DNA of 64,000 nt, taken from assembly GCA_028280455.1 (NCBI GenBank), contig JANQLT010000164.1, positions 1 to 64,000 of the forward strand, given 5' to 3'. The notes below the pieces were generated by a model, which was not told the origin of the DNA, ran no database searches, and worked only from the letters and a program-made list of their open reading frames with translations. Within the stretch, counting starts at the first letter, position 1. Every line of letters begins with the position of its first letter. This DNA comes from Kiloniellales bacterium. GTDB lineage: Bacteria > Pseudomonadota > Alphaproteobacteria > Kiloniellales > JAKSDN01. Below, in pieces: positions 20,347 through 29,317 of this stretch. The position numbers and the translations under genes are program-made.

Positions 20347-21477
20347 TCACGCGAGGAGTGCGGGCAAGCGCGCCAGAAAGGTCTCGACGTCCGCCTCGCT
20401 CGTGAAGAGATGCGCCGAGGCGCGGATCCGGCCGTTGTCGCCCCAGACCAGGATGTCCTGCGCGGCGGCGCGCCGCACCAGGGTCTCGGGCGCGTCGTGG
20501 CGGAAGGCGGCGTTGCCGGCGCGCTCTGGTGCCGCGCGCGGCGTCATGACCTCGAGGTCCAGGGCGGCTATCCCCTCGACCAGGCGGCCGCTCAGGCTGC
20601 GGACATGTTCGGCGATCGCGTCGATGCCGTAGCGCTCCAGGTAGAGCAGCGACTTGCGCAGCAGATAGGCGCCGAGATGGCCGACGTTGCCGTATTCGGC
20701 GCGCCGCGCATCCGGCTTGAGCCGGTAGTGCGCGGGCGTCTCGCCGGCATCCGCGGAAGCCCAGCCGACGCCGAAGGGCTCGAAGCTTGGTCGGCGGCGG
20801 CGGTTCCAAGTCAGGACGCCGTCATGGACGCCGAGCACGAACTTGTAGCAGGCGCTGACCAGGAAATCGCAGAGGTCGCCGCGGACCGGCACGACGCCGA
20901 GGGCGTGGCTGGCGTCGACCAGCAACGCGGTGGGGCCGTCGCCAAGCGCGCTCGACAGCGCGTCGATGTCCAGGTGCTGTCCGGTCGTGGCGTTGACCTG
21001 GCTGACGTAGAGCAGCCGCGTCTTGCCGTCGCAGGCCGCGAGCAGCGCGTCGGTCGAGATCCTCCAGCCCTCGGCCGGCACCAGGCGCAGCTCGACGCCG
21101 AGCGATTGCAGGCTGGAGAGCGCGAAGCGGCCGGAGGCGTAGTCGAGCGCCGAGACGACCACGTTGTCGCCCTGATGCCAGTCGAGGCTGGAGACGACCT
21201 TGACGATGCCCTCGGAGGCGTTGCCGACCAGCGCGATATCGCCCGGCTCGAGGCGCAGCATCCCGGCGAGCAGGCCGCGGACCGCCTCGGCGACCTCCCA
21301 ATGGCGGTGATAGCCGGCGAAGCCCCCGGCCTTGTCGCGGGCGAAATCCTCGAAGGCCTGGCGATGGGCCTGCAGCAGCGGCGGCTCGCCGCCCGTGGCC
21401 AGATGGATCTTGCCCTCGAGGCCGATGAAGTCGCTCCTGGGCGCCGGCAGCGCTCGCCTGGCATCGCCCCCCGACAT
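20347..21477 (-). CDS. Class V aminotransferase / cysteine desulfurase-fold PLP enzyme
   Basis: 376 residues from ATG 21477, with a strong GGGAGGGGGAAGCC before it; the longer frame from 21621 lacks this support. PLP fold type I, class V: NASEGIVKVVSSL cofactor-phosphate region, LLVDASHALGVVPV (Asp and His pairing with PLP) and SACYKFVLGVHDG carrying the Schiff-base Lys. It resembles kynureninase/selenocysteine-lyase-like enzymes but has no obvious sulfur-transfer Cys loop, so aminotransferase or lyase activity on an unknown amino acid is the safest call. It is convergent with the M28 gene, 21 bp apart. Confidence 0.85.
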   Translation of the reverse strand: MSGGDARRALPAPRSDFIGLEGKIHLATGGEPPLLQAHRQAFEDFARDKAGGFAGYHRHWEVAEAVRGLLAGMLRLEPGDIALVGNASEGIVKVVSSLDWHQGDNVVVSALDYASGRFALSSLQSLGVELRLVPAEGWRISTDALLAACDGKTRLLYVSQVNATTGQHLDIDALSSALGDGPTALLVDASHALGVVPVRGDLCDFLVSACYKFVLGVHDGVLTWNRRRRPSFEPFGVGWASADAGETPAHYRLKPDARRAEYGNVGHLGAYLLRKSLLYLERYGIDAIAEHVRSLSGRLVEGIAALDLEVMTPRAAPERAGNAAFRHDAPETLVRRAAAQDILVWGDNGRIRASAHLFTSEADVETFLARLPALLA

Positions 21478-21563
21478 GGCTTCCCCCTCCCGGTGATCGC
21501 TTGCCGCCACCCCCAATAGCCCGCCGCGGCCGGCGGATCGAGGGCTCCGTCGCGGTCCTTGCG

Positions 21564-21592
21564 TTGACGCTTCCGGCCCCCTGTGCTGAATG
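21564..21592 (+). promoter_or_regulatory. Candidate sigma-70 promoter of cimA
   Basis: TTGACG (21564-21569), 17-bp spacer, then TGAATG (21587-21592). A start near 21599 would exclude the in-frame ATG at 21590 and supports translation from ATG 21620. The -35 is good; the -10 is weak. Confidence 0.4.
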
Positions 21593-21619
21593 TCCGCGCA
21601 AATCTGGGGGTTTGCGGCC

Positions 21620-23227
21620 ATGGCCGACGACGATCGGGTCTATCTCTTCGATACCACGCTGCGCGACGGGGCGCAGACGCAGGGCGTCGACTTCAGCGTG
21701 GCCGACAAGATCGCCATCGCCGAGGCGCTGGACGGGCTGGGGCTCGACTACGTCGAGGGCGGCTGGCCCGGGGCCAATCCGACCGACGATGCCTTCTTCG
21801 GCACGCCGCCGGCGCTGTCCGGCGCGAAGCTGGTCGCCTTCGGCATGACCCGGCGGCCGGGGCGCAGCGCCGAGAACGACCCCGGCCTGGCCGCCCTGCT
21901 GAACAGCCCGGCGACGGCGCTCTGCATGGTCGGCAAGACCTGGGACTTCCACGTCGACGTCGCCCTCGGCATCGAGCGGCCCGAGGCGGTGCAGATGATC
22001 GCCGACAGCGTCGCCCTGGCGGCCAAGCGCAAGGACGAAGCGATGTTCGACGCCGAGCATTTCTTCGACGGCTACAAGGCCAACCCCAACTTCGCCATGG
22101 ACTGCCTGAAGGCCGCCTACGAGTCCGGCGCCCGCTGGGTCGTGCTCTGCGACACCAACGGCGGCGCCCTGCCGGACGAGGTCGAGCGGATCGTCGGCGA
22201 GGTGCTGAAGGAGATCCCCGGCAGCCACGTCGGCATCCACGCCCACAACGACACCGAGAACGCCGTCGCCAACTCGCTGGCGGCCCTGCGCGCCGGCGTG
22301 CGCCAGATCCAGGGCACCTTGAACGGCCTCGGCGAGCGCTGCGGCAACGCCAACCTGGTCTCGCTGATCGCCACCTTGGCGCTGAAGACCGACTACCGGA
22401 TCGGCATCGACGCCGAGCGGCTCAAGCAGCTCACGACGGTCTCGCGCCTGCTCGACGAGCGGCTCAGCCGGGCCCCCGACCGCCATGCCGCCTATGTCGG
22501 CGACGCCGCCTTCGCCCACAAGGGCGGCCTGCACGTCTCCGCCGTCGCCAAGGACCCGCGCACCTACGAGCACATCGAGCCGGAGCGGGTCGGCAACCGC
22601 CGGCACATCGTGGTCTCCGACCAGTCCGGCCGCTCCAACATCCTGGCGCGCTTCCAGGAGCTCGCCATCGAGATGGAGGAGTCCAAGGTCAACACCCTGG
22701 TCGAGCAGGTCAAAGCCCGCGAGTTCGAGGGCTTCGCCTACGACGGCGCCGAGGCCAGCTTCGAGCTGCTGGCCCGCCGGGCCATGGGCCACGTGCCGGA
22801 CTACTTCAAGCTCAGCCGCTTCCGGGTGATGGACGACCGCCGCTGGTCGGCGCGCGGCGAGCTGGTCACCGAGTCCGAGGCGACGGTGACCGTCGAGGTG
22901 GCGGGCAGCCAGCAGATGACCGTGGCCAACGGCAACGGCCCGGTGAACGCGCTCGACACCGCCTTGCGCAAGGCGCTGGTGCCGGTCTACCCGCAGCTCA
23001 TGGACATGCGCCTGGTCGACTACAAGGTGCGCATCCTGACGCCGCAGAGCGGCACCGCGGCGGTGACCCGCGTGATGATCGAAAGCAGCGACGGCAGCGG
23101 GCGGCGCTGGACCACGGTCGGCGTCTCGCCGAACATCATCGACGCCTCCTACAACGCCCTGCACGACGGCATCACCTGGAAGCTGCTGCACGACGGCGCC
23201 GAGCCGCCGGCCGCCGCCGCGGAATAG
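21620..23227 (+). CDS. cimA: Citramalate synthase
   Basis: 535 residues from ATG 21620. The N-terminal TIM barrel has the alpha-isopropylmalate synthase family signature (VYLFDTTLRDGAQTQGVDFS) with the metal-binding HAHNDTENA motif. GAQTQGVDFSVADKIAIAEA and YVEGGWPGANPTD are typical of the CimA/long LeuA-like subgroup rather than LeuA. The C-terminal LeuA-type regulatory dimer domain spans about residues 395-535. It condenses pyruvate and acetyl-CoA to (R)-citramalate, a threonine-independent route to isoleucine. Homocitrate or isopropylmalate synthase activity is less likely. Confidence 0.92.
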   Translation: MADDDRVYLFDTTLRDGAQTQGVDFSVADKIAIAEALDGLGLDYVEGGWPGANPTDDAFFGTPPALSGAKLVAFGMTRRPGRSAENDPGLAALLNSPATALCMVGKTWDFHVDVALGIERPEAVQMIADSVALAAKRKDEAMFDAEHFFDGYKANPNFAMDCLKAAYESGARWVVLCDTNGGALPDEVERIVGEVLKEIPGSHVGIHAHNDTENAVANSLAALRAGVRQIQGTLNGLGERCGNANLVSLIATLALKTDYRIGIDAERLKQLTTVSRLLDERLSRAPDRHAAYVGDAAFAHKGGLHVSAVAKDPRTYEHIEPERVGNRRHIVVSDQSGRSNILARFQELAIEMEESKVNTLVEQVKAREFEGFAYDGAEASFELLARRAMGHVPDYFKLSRFRVMDDRRWSARGELVTESEATVTVEVAGSQQMTVANGNGPVNALDTALRKALVPVYPQLMDMRLVDYKVRILTPQSGTAAVTRVMIESSDGSGRRWTTVGVSPNIIDASYNALHDGITWKLLHDGAEPPAAAAE

Positions 23228-23248
23228 GGGCCGGTCCCGACATGACCC

Positions 23249-23352
23249 GCCCCCCCTCCCTGACCCTCCCCCACGAGGGCGGAGGGAACCAAGACGCTTC
23301 ACCGCAGAATTCTCCCTCCCCCTCGATGGGGGAGGGTCGGGGAGGGGGTGAG
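23249..23352. repeat. Imperfect inverted repeat between cimA and the methyltransferase gene
   Basis: Left arm CCCCCCTCCCTGACCCTCCC with CCACGAG, right arm CTCGATGGGGGAGGGTCGGG followed by GAGGGGG. It forms a roughly 100-bp fold-back in the 168-bp gap. Sequence differs from the CCCCTCACCC family, although it has a similar pyrimidine/purine character, so it is probably a separate repeat type. Confidence 0.6.
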
Positions 23353-23395
23353 CACCGCTGCGGCTTCCGCGACGGCCTGACCCGAGAGGCTCGGC

Positions 23396-24139
23396 ATGGC
23401 CGCTGAGGGCGCAGACGCCGGCCCGGTCGTCATCCTGGTCGACCCGCAGCTCGGCGAGAACATCGGCATGGTCGCGCGCGCCATGCGCAACTGCGCGCTG
23501 GGCCGTCTGCGGCTGGTGCGGCCGCGCGACGGCTGGCCGAACGAGGCGGCGGTCAAGGCCTCGGCCGGGGCCGACGCGATCCTGGCGGCGACCGCGCTCT
23601 ACGAGACCACCGCCGCGGCGATCGGCGACCTGAACCGGGTCTACGCCACGACGGCCCGGCCGCGCGGCATGACCAAGCCGGTCGACACGCCGCGCGCCGC
23701 CGCCACGGCGATCCGCGCGGCCGAAGCGGCCGGCGAGCGGGTCGGCGTGCTCTTCGGCCCGGAGCGCTCGGGCCTGACCAACGACGACATCGCGCTGGCC
23801 GGCCGGATCATCGAGGTGCCGCTCAACCCGGCCTTCACCTCGCTCAACCTGGCCCAGGCCGTCCTGCTGATCGGCTACGAGTGGTTCCTGCAGGGCATCG
23901 ACGCCCCGCCGAGCCGCCTCGAGGCTGGCGGCACGCCGCCGGCGACCCGCGAGAAGCTCCTCGAGTTCTTCGGGCGCCTCGAAGGCCTGCTCGACGACAG
24001 CGGCTTCCTCTTCCCGCCGGAGAAACGCCCGGCCATGGTCCGCAACATCCGCAACCTCTTCCAGCGCGGCGAGCTGACCGAAGCCGAGCTGCGCACCCTG
24101 CACGGCATTGTCTCGGCATTGACGAAGCTGCGTGGATAG
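23396..24139 (+). CDS. TrmJ-like SPOUT RNA methyltransferase
   Basis: 247 residues. SPOUT-family knot motifs are clear: VVILVDPQLGENIGMVARAM (motif 1), GVLFGPERSGLTNDDI (motif 2) and IIEVPLNPAFTSLNLAQAVL (motif 3), followed by a helical tail from about residue 165. This arrangement is that of TrmJ (tRNA C/U32 2'-O-methyltransferase) and of the LasT-type paralogues. It would use S-adenosylmethionine to methylate a ribose 2'-OH in tRNA. Which RNA it modifies cannot be told from this sequence. Confidence 0.9.
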   Translation: MAAEGADAGPVVILVDPQLGENIGMVARAMRNCALGRLRLVRPRDGWPNEAAVKASAGADAILAATALYETTAAAIGDLNRVYATTARPRGMTKPVDTPRAAATAIRAAEAAGERVGVLFGPERSGLTNDDIALAGRIIEVPLNPAFTSLNLAQAVLLIGYEWFLQGIDAPPSRLEAGGTPPATREKLLEFFGRLEGLLDDSGFLFPPEKRPAMVRNIRNLFQRGELTEAELRTLHGIVSALTKLRG

Positions 24140-24251
24140 CGGGTCCGGTTCCAGGCCTTTCGTGGTGCCGCTGCGGCCTCGTGCAGTTTGCGATGGGGCG
24201 AAACTGGCTATGATGCTCTCTGGGTTGGTGAGGACAACTGGGGGAGCAACG

Positions 24252-25703
24252 ATGGAGAATCACGACTTTTTGGAGTCAGGAGAGGTCGCGAGGCTCATTC
24301 CAGTCATCGCAGATAGCCGACGCGAGCAACGCGTCGCATCGGTCTTCTTGGCGACTATATCGGCTGTGCCGGATCTGGCTGGTGTCTTGCTGCAATCCGT
24401 TGGGGTGCGTCTCGGCAAGCGATCGGTGCTGGACACCTATACCGAGGTCGTTCTGAAAGGGCAGAAGAACTCGAAAGATCGCCCGGATGGCCTGATCGTT
24501 GTTTCCAGCGGCAGCCGAACATGGCGGGCGCTGGTCGAAGCGAAGATCGGATCTGCCAGTCTCGACGACGAGCAGGTTGGCCGTTACTTGCAAGCTGCTC
24601 GAGAGAACGGGATCGAGGCGGTTGTCACCCTTTCGAACCAGTTTGTAGCTAGACCGGACCACAGCCCGGTCAACGCATCGAAGCTGCTAACCAAGAAAGT
24701 GAATCTCTTTCACTGGTCTTGGAAAATGATCCTCACCGAAGCTGTGCTGCTTCAAACGAGAGGTGCGGTCGGCAACCCTGATCAAGCTTTCATACTCCGT
24801 GAATTCGTTCGTTTCATATCCCACGATTCAATCGGAGTAGCTGGCTTTGACCGAATGCCCAACCAGTGGAAGGACACCGTCACTCTGGTGAAGAGCGGTG
24901 GCACCATTCCCAAGTCATCCATGGAAGCGACTGAGATAGTCTCTGCGTGGCACCAAGAGGTTCGTGACCTTGGGCTTCGAATGAGCCAACACCTTGCAGC
25001 CAATGTAGACGTGAAGCTGTCGCGCGCACATTCGAGTGATGCCGAGCTCAGACTAAAGGACGATTGTTTGAAGCTCTCTTCCGACAACCGGTTGGAGGTT
25101 GAGTACGATGTTCCCAACGCAGCATCTAACCTCACCGTCAAAGTAGACCTTGTGAGCCAGACGATACGCGTTGGAATGGAACTGGACGCGCCTCAGGACA
25201 AGCAGAAGAGCTCCGCCCGCATCAACTGGCTCCTCCGCCAGCTCAAGTCGACGAAATCTGAGCAGATCTTTGTGCGAATTACATGGCCTTCGCGCGCCCC
25301 TGACACAGTTTGTCGGCTTTCGGAGCTGCGAGATGATCCATCCTCAGTTGTTGGCAATGCGCCCCTTGCGCCGAAGAGGTTTGAAGTTTTCCTACTCAGT
25401 GACAATGCCAGGCGGTTTTCAGGCCGGAACACGTTCATTGAAGAACTCGAGCAGGTCGTGCCGGAGTTTTATGACGACGTGGGACAGCATTTGGTGCGTT
25501 GGGTGCCAAAGCCACCGAAACCCGTCGCAAAAGCCGAGCGGGCGGAGAAGGATAAGGAGATCACTGTGCCGCCCCAAGACGAAGCGGCAAGGATCGACAG
25601 TCCGGCTGAACTGCCGCGCCTGCAGCCAGGCAATCAGCATTCCGTACTCCTGGAGATCCCTCAGTTCCTCAGGCGAGTCGTCAAGGGTACCGATGAGAAG
25701 TAG
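24252..25703 (+). CDS. PD-(D/E)XK nuclease-like protein, function unknown
   Basis: 483 residues from ATG 24252, seven bases after GGGGGAG; a longer frame from 24132 overlaps the methyltransferase end and is rejected. A nuclease-like core lies at 60-130: Glu65 (DTYTEVVLKG), Asp79 (RPDGLIVV) and Glu96-Ala-Lys98 (LVEAKIGS), the spacing of a PD-(D/E)XK fold, with E107/Q108 after it. The remaining 350 residues are unrecognised, with a proline/charged tail (430-455). GC content is lower than its neighbours and there is no partner gene. It could be a restriction, repair or anti-phage enzyme; I cannot choose. Confidence 0.7.
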   Translation: MENHDFLESGEVARLIPVIADSRREQRVASVFLATISAVPDLAGVLLQSVGVRLGKRSVLDTYTEVVLKGQKNSKDRPDGLIVVSSGSRTWRALVEAKIGSASLDDEQVGRYLQAARENGIEAVVTLSNQFVARPDHSPVNASKLLTKKVNLFHWSWKMILTEAVLLQTRGAVGNPDQAFILREFVRFISHDSIGVAGFDRMPNQWKDTVTLVKSGGTIPKSSMEATEIVSAWHQEVRDLGLRMSQHLAANVDVKLSRAHSSDAELRLKDDCLKLSSDNRLEVEYDVPNAASNLTVKVDLVSQTIRVGMELDAPQDKQKSSARINWLLRQLKSTKSEQIFVRITWPSRAPDTVCRLSELRDDPSSVVGNAPLAPKRFEVFLLSDNARRFSGRNTFIEELEQVVPEFYDDVGQHLVRWVPKPPKPVAKAERAEKDKEITVPPQDEAARIDSPAELPRLQPGNQHSVLLEIPQFLRRVVKGTDEK

Positions 25704-25887
25704 CCGGCCTCGGTGCAGCATGAGCGCGGGCCTGCGGCTTCACGACTCCGTGATAGAGTAGATCCGGAAGCGTCACCGACGCTGGCACAACGCTGATTGG
25801 AGTCGTGCGTGACCAGGAGGTTGTTCGGGGCATTCGGCGGGTTGCGGGGTGTCGATCCGCCGCATCGAGCGGCGCGGGGCTGAAGCG

Positions 25888-27117
25888 ATGCCTGGCGTGC
25901 TCGCCGGCATGCGCGTCGTCGAGGGCTCCGCCTTCGTGGCGGTGCCGCTGGCCGGCATGACCTTGGCCCAGATGGGCGCCGACGTGATTCGCTTCGACCG
26001 GCTGGAGGGCGGGCTCGACGCCAAGCGCTGGCCGGTCACCGCCGACGGGCGGAGCCTCTTCTGGGCCGGTCTCAACAAGGGCAAGCGCTCGATCGCCGTC
26101 GACCTCAAGTCGCCGCGGGGCCGGGAGATCGTCACCGAGATCATCTGCGCGCCGGGCGACGATGCCGGCCTCTATCTGACCAACATGCGGGTGCGCGGCT
26201 GGATGGACTACGAAGCCCTGCGCGAGCGCCGCCGCGACCTGGTGATGGTCACCCTGCTCGGAGACCGGCATCACCGCCCGGCGGTCGACTACACCGTGAA
26301 CCCGGCGGTCGGCTTCCCCGACGCCACCGGCCCCGGTGACTCGATGGAGCCCATCGGGCATGTCCTGCCGGCTTGGGACTGCATCGCCGGCAACCTGGTC
26401 GTCGCCGCGCTGCTCGCGGCCGAGCGGCACCGCCTGAGGACGGGCGAGGGCCAATCCGTCGAGCTGTCGCTCAAGGACGTCGCGGCGGCGATGCTCGGCA
26501 ACCTCGGGATCATCGGCGAGGTCGCCGTCAACGGGGTCGATCGCCCGAAGGTCGGCAACGCGATCTACGGCGGCTACGGGCAGGAGTTCCTCTGTGCCGA
26601 CGGCCGGCGGGTGATCGTCGTCGCCCTGACGGATCGGCAATGGCGGAACCTGCAGAAGGCGACGGACAGCGCGGACGCCATGGCGGCGCTCGGCCGGCGG
26701 CTGGGCCTCGACCTCTCGCAGGAGAGCCTGCGCTGGCAGGCGCGCGAGGAGATCAGCACCCTGCTCGCGCCCTGGTTTGCCGCCCGGCCGGTCGGCGCCT
26801 TCGCCGAGGCTTTCGATGCCGCCGGCGTCACCTGGTCCGAGTTCCGCAGCTTCGCCCGCGCCCTGGCCGAGGACCCGGACCTCTCCGTCGAGAACCCCCT
26901 CTTCACCGACCTCGAGCAGCCCGGTATCGGCAGTTTCCTGGTGCCGGGCAGCCCGCTGTCCTTCTCGGCGCTGCAGCGCGAGCCGCCGGCGCCGGCACCG
27001 GCCCTGGGCGCCCACACGGAGGAGATCCTCGCCGAGGTGGCGCGTCTGCCCGCCGCCGAGATCGCCCGGCTGTTCGATGAAGGCGTGGTCGCCGGCCCCG
27101 AATCTGCTAGCGATTGA
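25888..27117 (+). CDS. Family III CoA-transferase (CaiB/BaiF type)
   Basis: 409 residues from ATG 25888 (MPGVLAGMRVVEGSAFVAVP), matching the usual family N-terminus; a GTG at 25849 would add 13 basic residues. FAMILY III marks: PLAGMTLAQMGADVIRFDRL, WAGLNKGKRSIAVDLKSPRG, and AIYGGYGQEFLCADGRRVIV. The catalytic Asp expected about 170 residues in is probably in AWDCIAGNLVV. Such enzymes move CoA between carboxylic acids, often racemase-like or in dicarboxylate use. The acyl substrate is not predictable from sequence. PPK2 follows 31 bp later on the same strand. Confidence 0.88.
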   Translation: MPGVLAGMRVVEGSAFVAVPLAGMTLAQMGADVIRFDRLEGGLDAKRWPVTADGRSLFWAGLNKGKRSIAVDLKSPRGREIVTEIICAPGDDAGLYLTNMRVRGWMDYEALRERRRDLVMVTLLGDRHHRPAVDYTVNPAVGFPDATGPGDSMEPIGHVLPAWDCIAGNLVVAALLAAERHRLRTGEGQSVELSLKDVAAAMLGNLGIIGEVAVNGVDRPKVGNAIYGGYGQEFLCADGRRVIVVALTDRQWRNLQKATDSADAMAALGRRLGLDLSQESLRWQAREEISTLLAPWFAARPVGAFAEAFDAAGVTWSEFRSFARALAEDPDLSVENPLFTDLEQPGIGSFLVPGSPLSFSALQREPPAPAPALGAHTEEILAEVARLPAAEIARLFDEGVVAGPESASD

Positions 27118-27148
27118 CCGGACAGCGCTTCACGGGGAGTTGCGGCCA

Positions 27149-27967
27149 GTGACCAAGAAGGCGAAAGGCAAGCCGGGCGACGGCTTGCCGAAGATGAAGC
27201 ACAAGCGCTTCGAGGCGGCGCTCTACGACCTTCAGGTCGAGCTGACCCGCCTGCAGGCCTGGGCCGTGGCGGAGGGGGCGCGGGTCATCGTCGTCTTCGA
27301 GGGCCGCGACACGGCCGGCAAGGGCGGCGTGATCAGCCGCATCACGCAGCGGGTCAGCCCTCGTGTCTTCAAGCACGTCGCCCTGCCCAAGCCTTCGGAC
27401 CGCGAGAAGTCGCAGATGTACATCCAGCGCTACATGGCGCACTTCCCGTCCGCCGGCGAGATCGTGCTGTTCGACCGCTCCTGGTACAACCGGGCGGGCG
27501 TCGAGCGCGTCATGGGCTTCTGCAGCGACCTGGAGTACGAGCGCTTCATGCGCGTCGTGCCCTTCATCGAGCGCGAGATCGTCGACAACGGGATCGTCCT
27601 GCTGAAGTACTTCCTGGACGTCAGCCGCGACGAGCAGCGCCGGCGCTTCCAGGCGCGCATCGACGATCCCTTGAAGCACTGGAAGCTGAGCCCGATGGAC
27701 AGGGAGTCGGTGCGCCGCTGGTGGGACTACTCAAGCGCCTATCACGAGATGATCCGCAACACCGATACCGACTACGCGCCCTGGTACATCGTGCCCGCCG
27801 ACGACAAGCGGCGCGCCAGGCTCAATCTGATCAGCCACATGCTGAGCCAGATCCCCTACGAGAAGGTCGCGACGGACCTGCCGAGGGTGCCGAAGACGCA
27901 GCCGAAGCCTAGGGACGCCAAGACCGACCTGCCGGCCGTGCACGTGGTGCCGAACGTCTTCGACTGA
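27149..27967 (+). CDS. ppk2: Polyphosphate kinase 2
   Basis: 272 residues from GTG 27149, nine bases after GGGGAG. The frame remains open far upstream, but that part lies on top of the CoA-transferase. PPK2 signatures: Walker A-type FEGRDTAGKGGVI (50-62), VSPRVFKHVALPKPSDREK, and FDRSWYNRAGVERVMGF (Walker B/lid region). It uses polyphosphate to phosphorylate nucleoside diphosphates (or makes polyP in reverse). The length and single domain fit a class I PPK2, which usually acts on GDP or ADP. Confidence 0.94.
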   Translation: MTKKAKGKPGDGLPKMKHKRFEAALYDLQVELTRLQAWAVAEGARVIVVFEGRDTAGKGGVISRITQRVSPRVFKHVALPKPSDREKSQMYIQRYMAHFPSAGEIVLFDRSWYNRAGVERVMGFCSDLEYERFMRVVPFIEREIVDNGIVLLKYFLDVSRDEQRRRFQARIDDPLKHWKLSPMDRESVRRWWDYSSAYHEMIRNTDTDYAPWYIVPADDKRRARLNLISHMLSQIPYEKVATDLPRVPKTQPKPRDAKTDLPAVHVVPNVFD

Positions 27968-28038
27968 GCTGAGCGCGACCGCTCGAGCGTTGCCGGATCG
28001 GGCGGCATCGCCGGCTTGCTGCCGAAGGGAAACGAAGC

Positions 28039-28110
28039 GCCCCCTCACCCGGCTCCGGCTAAGCTCAGCCTATGGCTTCGCCAAGCCTAGCCGGAGCTGG
28101 GTGAGGGGGC
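28039..28110. repeat. Inverted repeat, short copy 3 of the CCCCTCACCC family
   Basis: Left arm CGCCCCCTCACCCGGCTCCG (28039 on) and right arm CGGAGCTGGGTGAGGGGGC (to 28110), enclosing a short GCTAAGC/GCTTCGCCAAGCC centre. It shares outer arms and the CTCCGGCTAAGCTC segment with copies 1 and 2 but lacks their inner CCCTCTCCC arms. It fills the gap between the convergent ppk2 and amidotransferase genes. Confidence 0.65.
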
Positions 28111-28211
28111 AGGCCGTTTCGATGCCGATAGCTGCCGCGAGGAGTGGCGACCGCCAGAGCGCTGACGGACCGGCGGACCGGTGCCGATGCCACACAAGCA
28201 GCGAGCGTGCC

Positions 28212-28931
28212 TCAGGCGCGGCGGCGATCCTCGGCGAAGACGGTCCCGAAGAGCCGCTCCAGGAAGCCCATGAACCAGGTGTGCTGCGCCGGGTCGTGGG
28301 CCTCGCCGAGCTCGTCCTGCTGCTCCCGGGTCTGGGCGCCGGGCTTGCCGAAGTCGGCCCAGGGCGCGTCCTGCCAGCGGCGGAAGCCGGCGCGGGTCAC
28401 CTCCGGGTGGAACTGGAAGCCGAAGGTGGTCTCGCCGACGCGCATGGCCTGGGCCGGGAAGGTCTCGCTGTAGGCCAGCAGCTCGGCGCCGCTCGGCACC
28501 TCGAAACCGTGGAAATGGGACTGGGCGACATGGAGCTGTTCGGGCAGGTGCGCCTTGCCGGCTTGCGTGGCATGGATCGGGTAGTAGCCGAACTCGTAGG
28601 GCTCGCCGGGCTTGGGCCCGACCTTGGCGCCGAGCAGGTGGGCGATCTGCTGCGCGCCTTGGCAGATGCCGAGCAGCGGGATGCCGCGGGCCATGCAGTC
28701 CTCGGCCCAGCGGTTCTCCTCGAGCAGGAAGGGGTGCTTGTCGGTGTCGAAGACGTTGAAGGGCCCGCCGTAGATCACGCTGGCGGCCACCGACTCGTCG
28801 AGGCTCCCGAGGCTGTCGCCCCGATAGGGGTAGCGCTCTTCCGGCTGCAGGCCGCGTGCCTGGAAGAAGGCCATAACCCTGTCGTCCGAGGGGCCCTCGT
28901 TGTGCCGGATCAAGACCACGCGCTGCGCCAT
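28212..28931 (-). CDS. Class I glutamine amidotransferase-like protein
   Basis: 239 residues from ATG 28931, preceded by GGAGGG; a GTG four codons upstream overlaps that ribosome site. Class I GATase: GGPFNVFD oxyanion-type region, nucleophile Cys90 in PLLGICQGAQQIAHLLG, and a His-Glu pair in FQFHPEVT. It resembles the GMP-synthase-like stand-alone amidotransferases that hydrolyse gamma-glutamyl amides (for example gamma-glutamyl-GABA types). No synthetase partner is adjacent, so its substrate is unknown. A short polar C-terminal tail follows the domain. Confidence 0.88.
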   Translation of the reverse strand: MAQRVVLIRHNEGPSDDRVMAFFQARGLQPEERYPYRGDSLGSLDESVAASVIYGGPFNVFDTDKHPFLLEENRWAEDCMARGIPLLGICQGAQQIAHLLGAKVGPKPGEPYEFGYYPIHATQAGKAHLPEQLHVAQSHFHGFEVPSGAELLAYSETFPAQAMRVGETTFGFQFHPEVTRAGFRRWQDAPWADFGKPGAQTREQQDELGEAHDPAQHTWFMGFLERLFGTVFAEDRRRA

Positions 28932-29054
28932 CGAGCCCTCCACGATTGCTCGTTTTCGATGCGGCCCTGATGTCTCGGCCCCGTGCCAGAGGGCGGACTT
29001 CAGTAAGGCCTGGGCTCGATGGCTGTCAAGCGGTGCGGTCGTCCTCCGGGCGGC

Positions 29055-29216
29055 TCAGCGGATCCGCCCGAGCAAGCGGCGCAGCAGGCCGCGGCTTCGG
29101 GTCGCCGGCAAGGCCTGGCCCGTCTCCGGCTGGTGCGGCCGAGCCGGCTCAGAGGGATAGCGGAAGGCATCCATTCGGGTCGCCAACATGAAAGAATCGG
29201 ACAGGACGATGAGCAT
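29055..29216 (-). CDS. Small hypothetical protein, 53 residues
   Basis: ATG 29216 is preceded by GAGGA at eight-base spacing. Peptide starts MLIVLSDSFMLATRMDAFRY and ends in a basic amphipathic segment, RGLLRRLLGRI. It is divergent from the LysR gene, sharing an AT-rich gap, the placement expected for a regulated target. A longer frame from 29288 has no ribosome site and runs into the AT-rich region. No family recognised. Composition and the short length leave real doubt. Confidence 0.5.
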   Translation of the reverse strand: MLIVLSDSFMLATRMDAFRYPSEPARPHQPETGQALPATRSRGLLRRLLGRIR

Positions 29217-29317
29217 AGTTCTGGTCCTCTTGATTCCGTGTCTGGCCCAGAATATAAGGCGGGCGGGTTCCGAAACGGGACTCAACAAATTTTTATATAT
29301 GTAAGTCAGAATTGCAT
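29217..29317. promoter_or_regulatory. AT-rich divergent control region for small ORF and LysR gene
   Basis: 101 bp between the two divergent starts. The stretch AAATTTTTATATATG (29287-29301) stands out from the GC-rich surroundings and should hold overlapping promoters and a LysR site. No exact T-N11-A dyad can be chosen with confidence by eye. Confidence 0.35.

Noticed and set aside
20822-24103. 1093-codon minus-strand frame across cimA and the RNA methyltransferase
   Set aside because: It lies opposite two strong genes and across their gap and a repeat; the translation is low-complexity Arg/Gly/Ala/Asp text with no domain.
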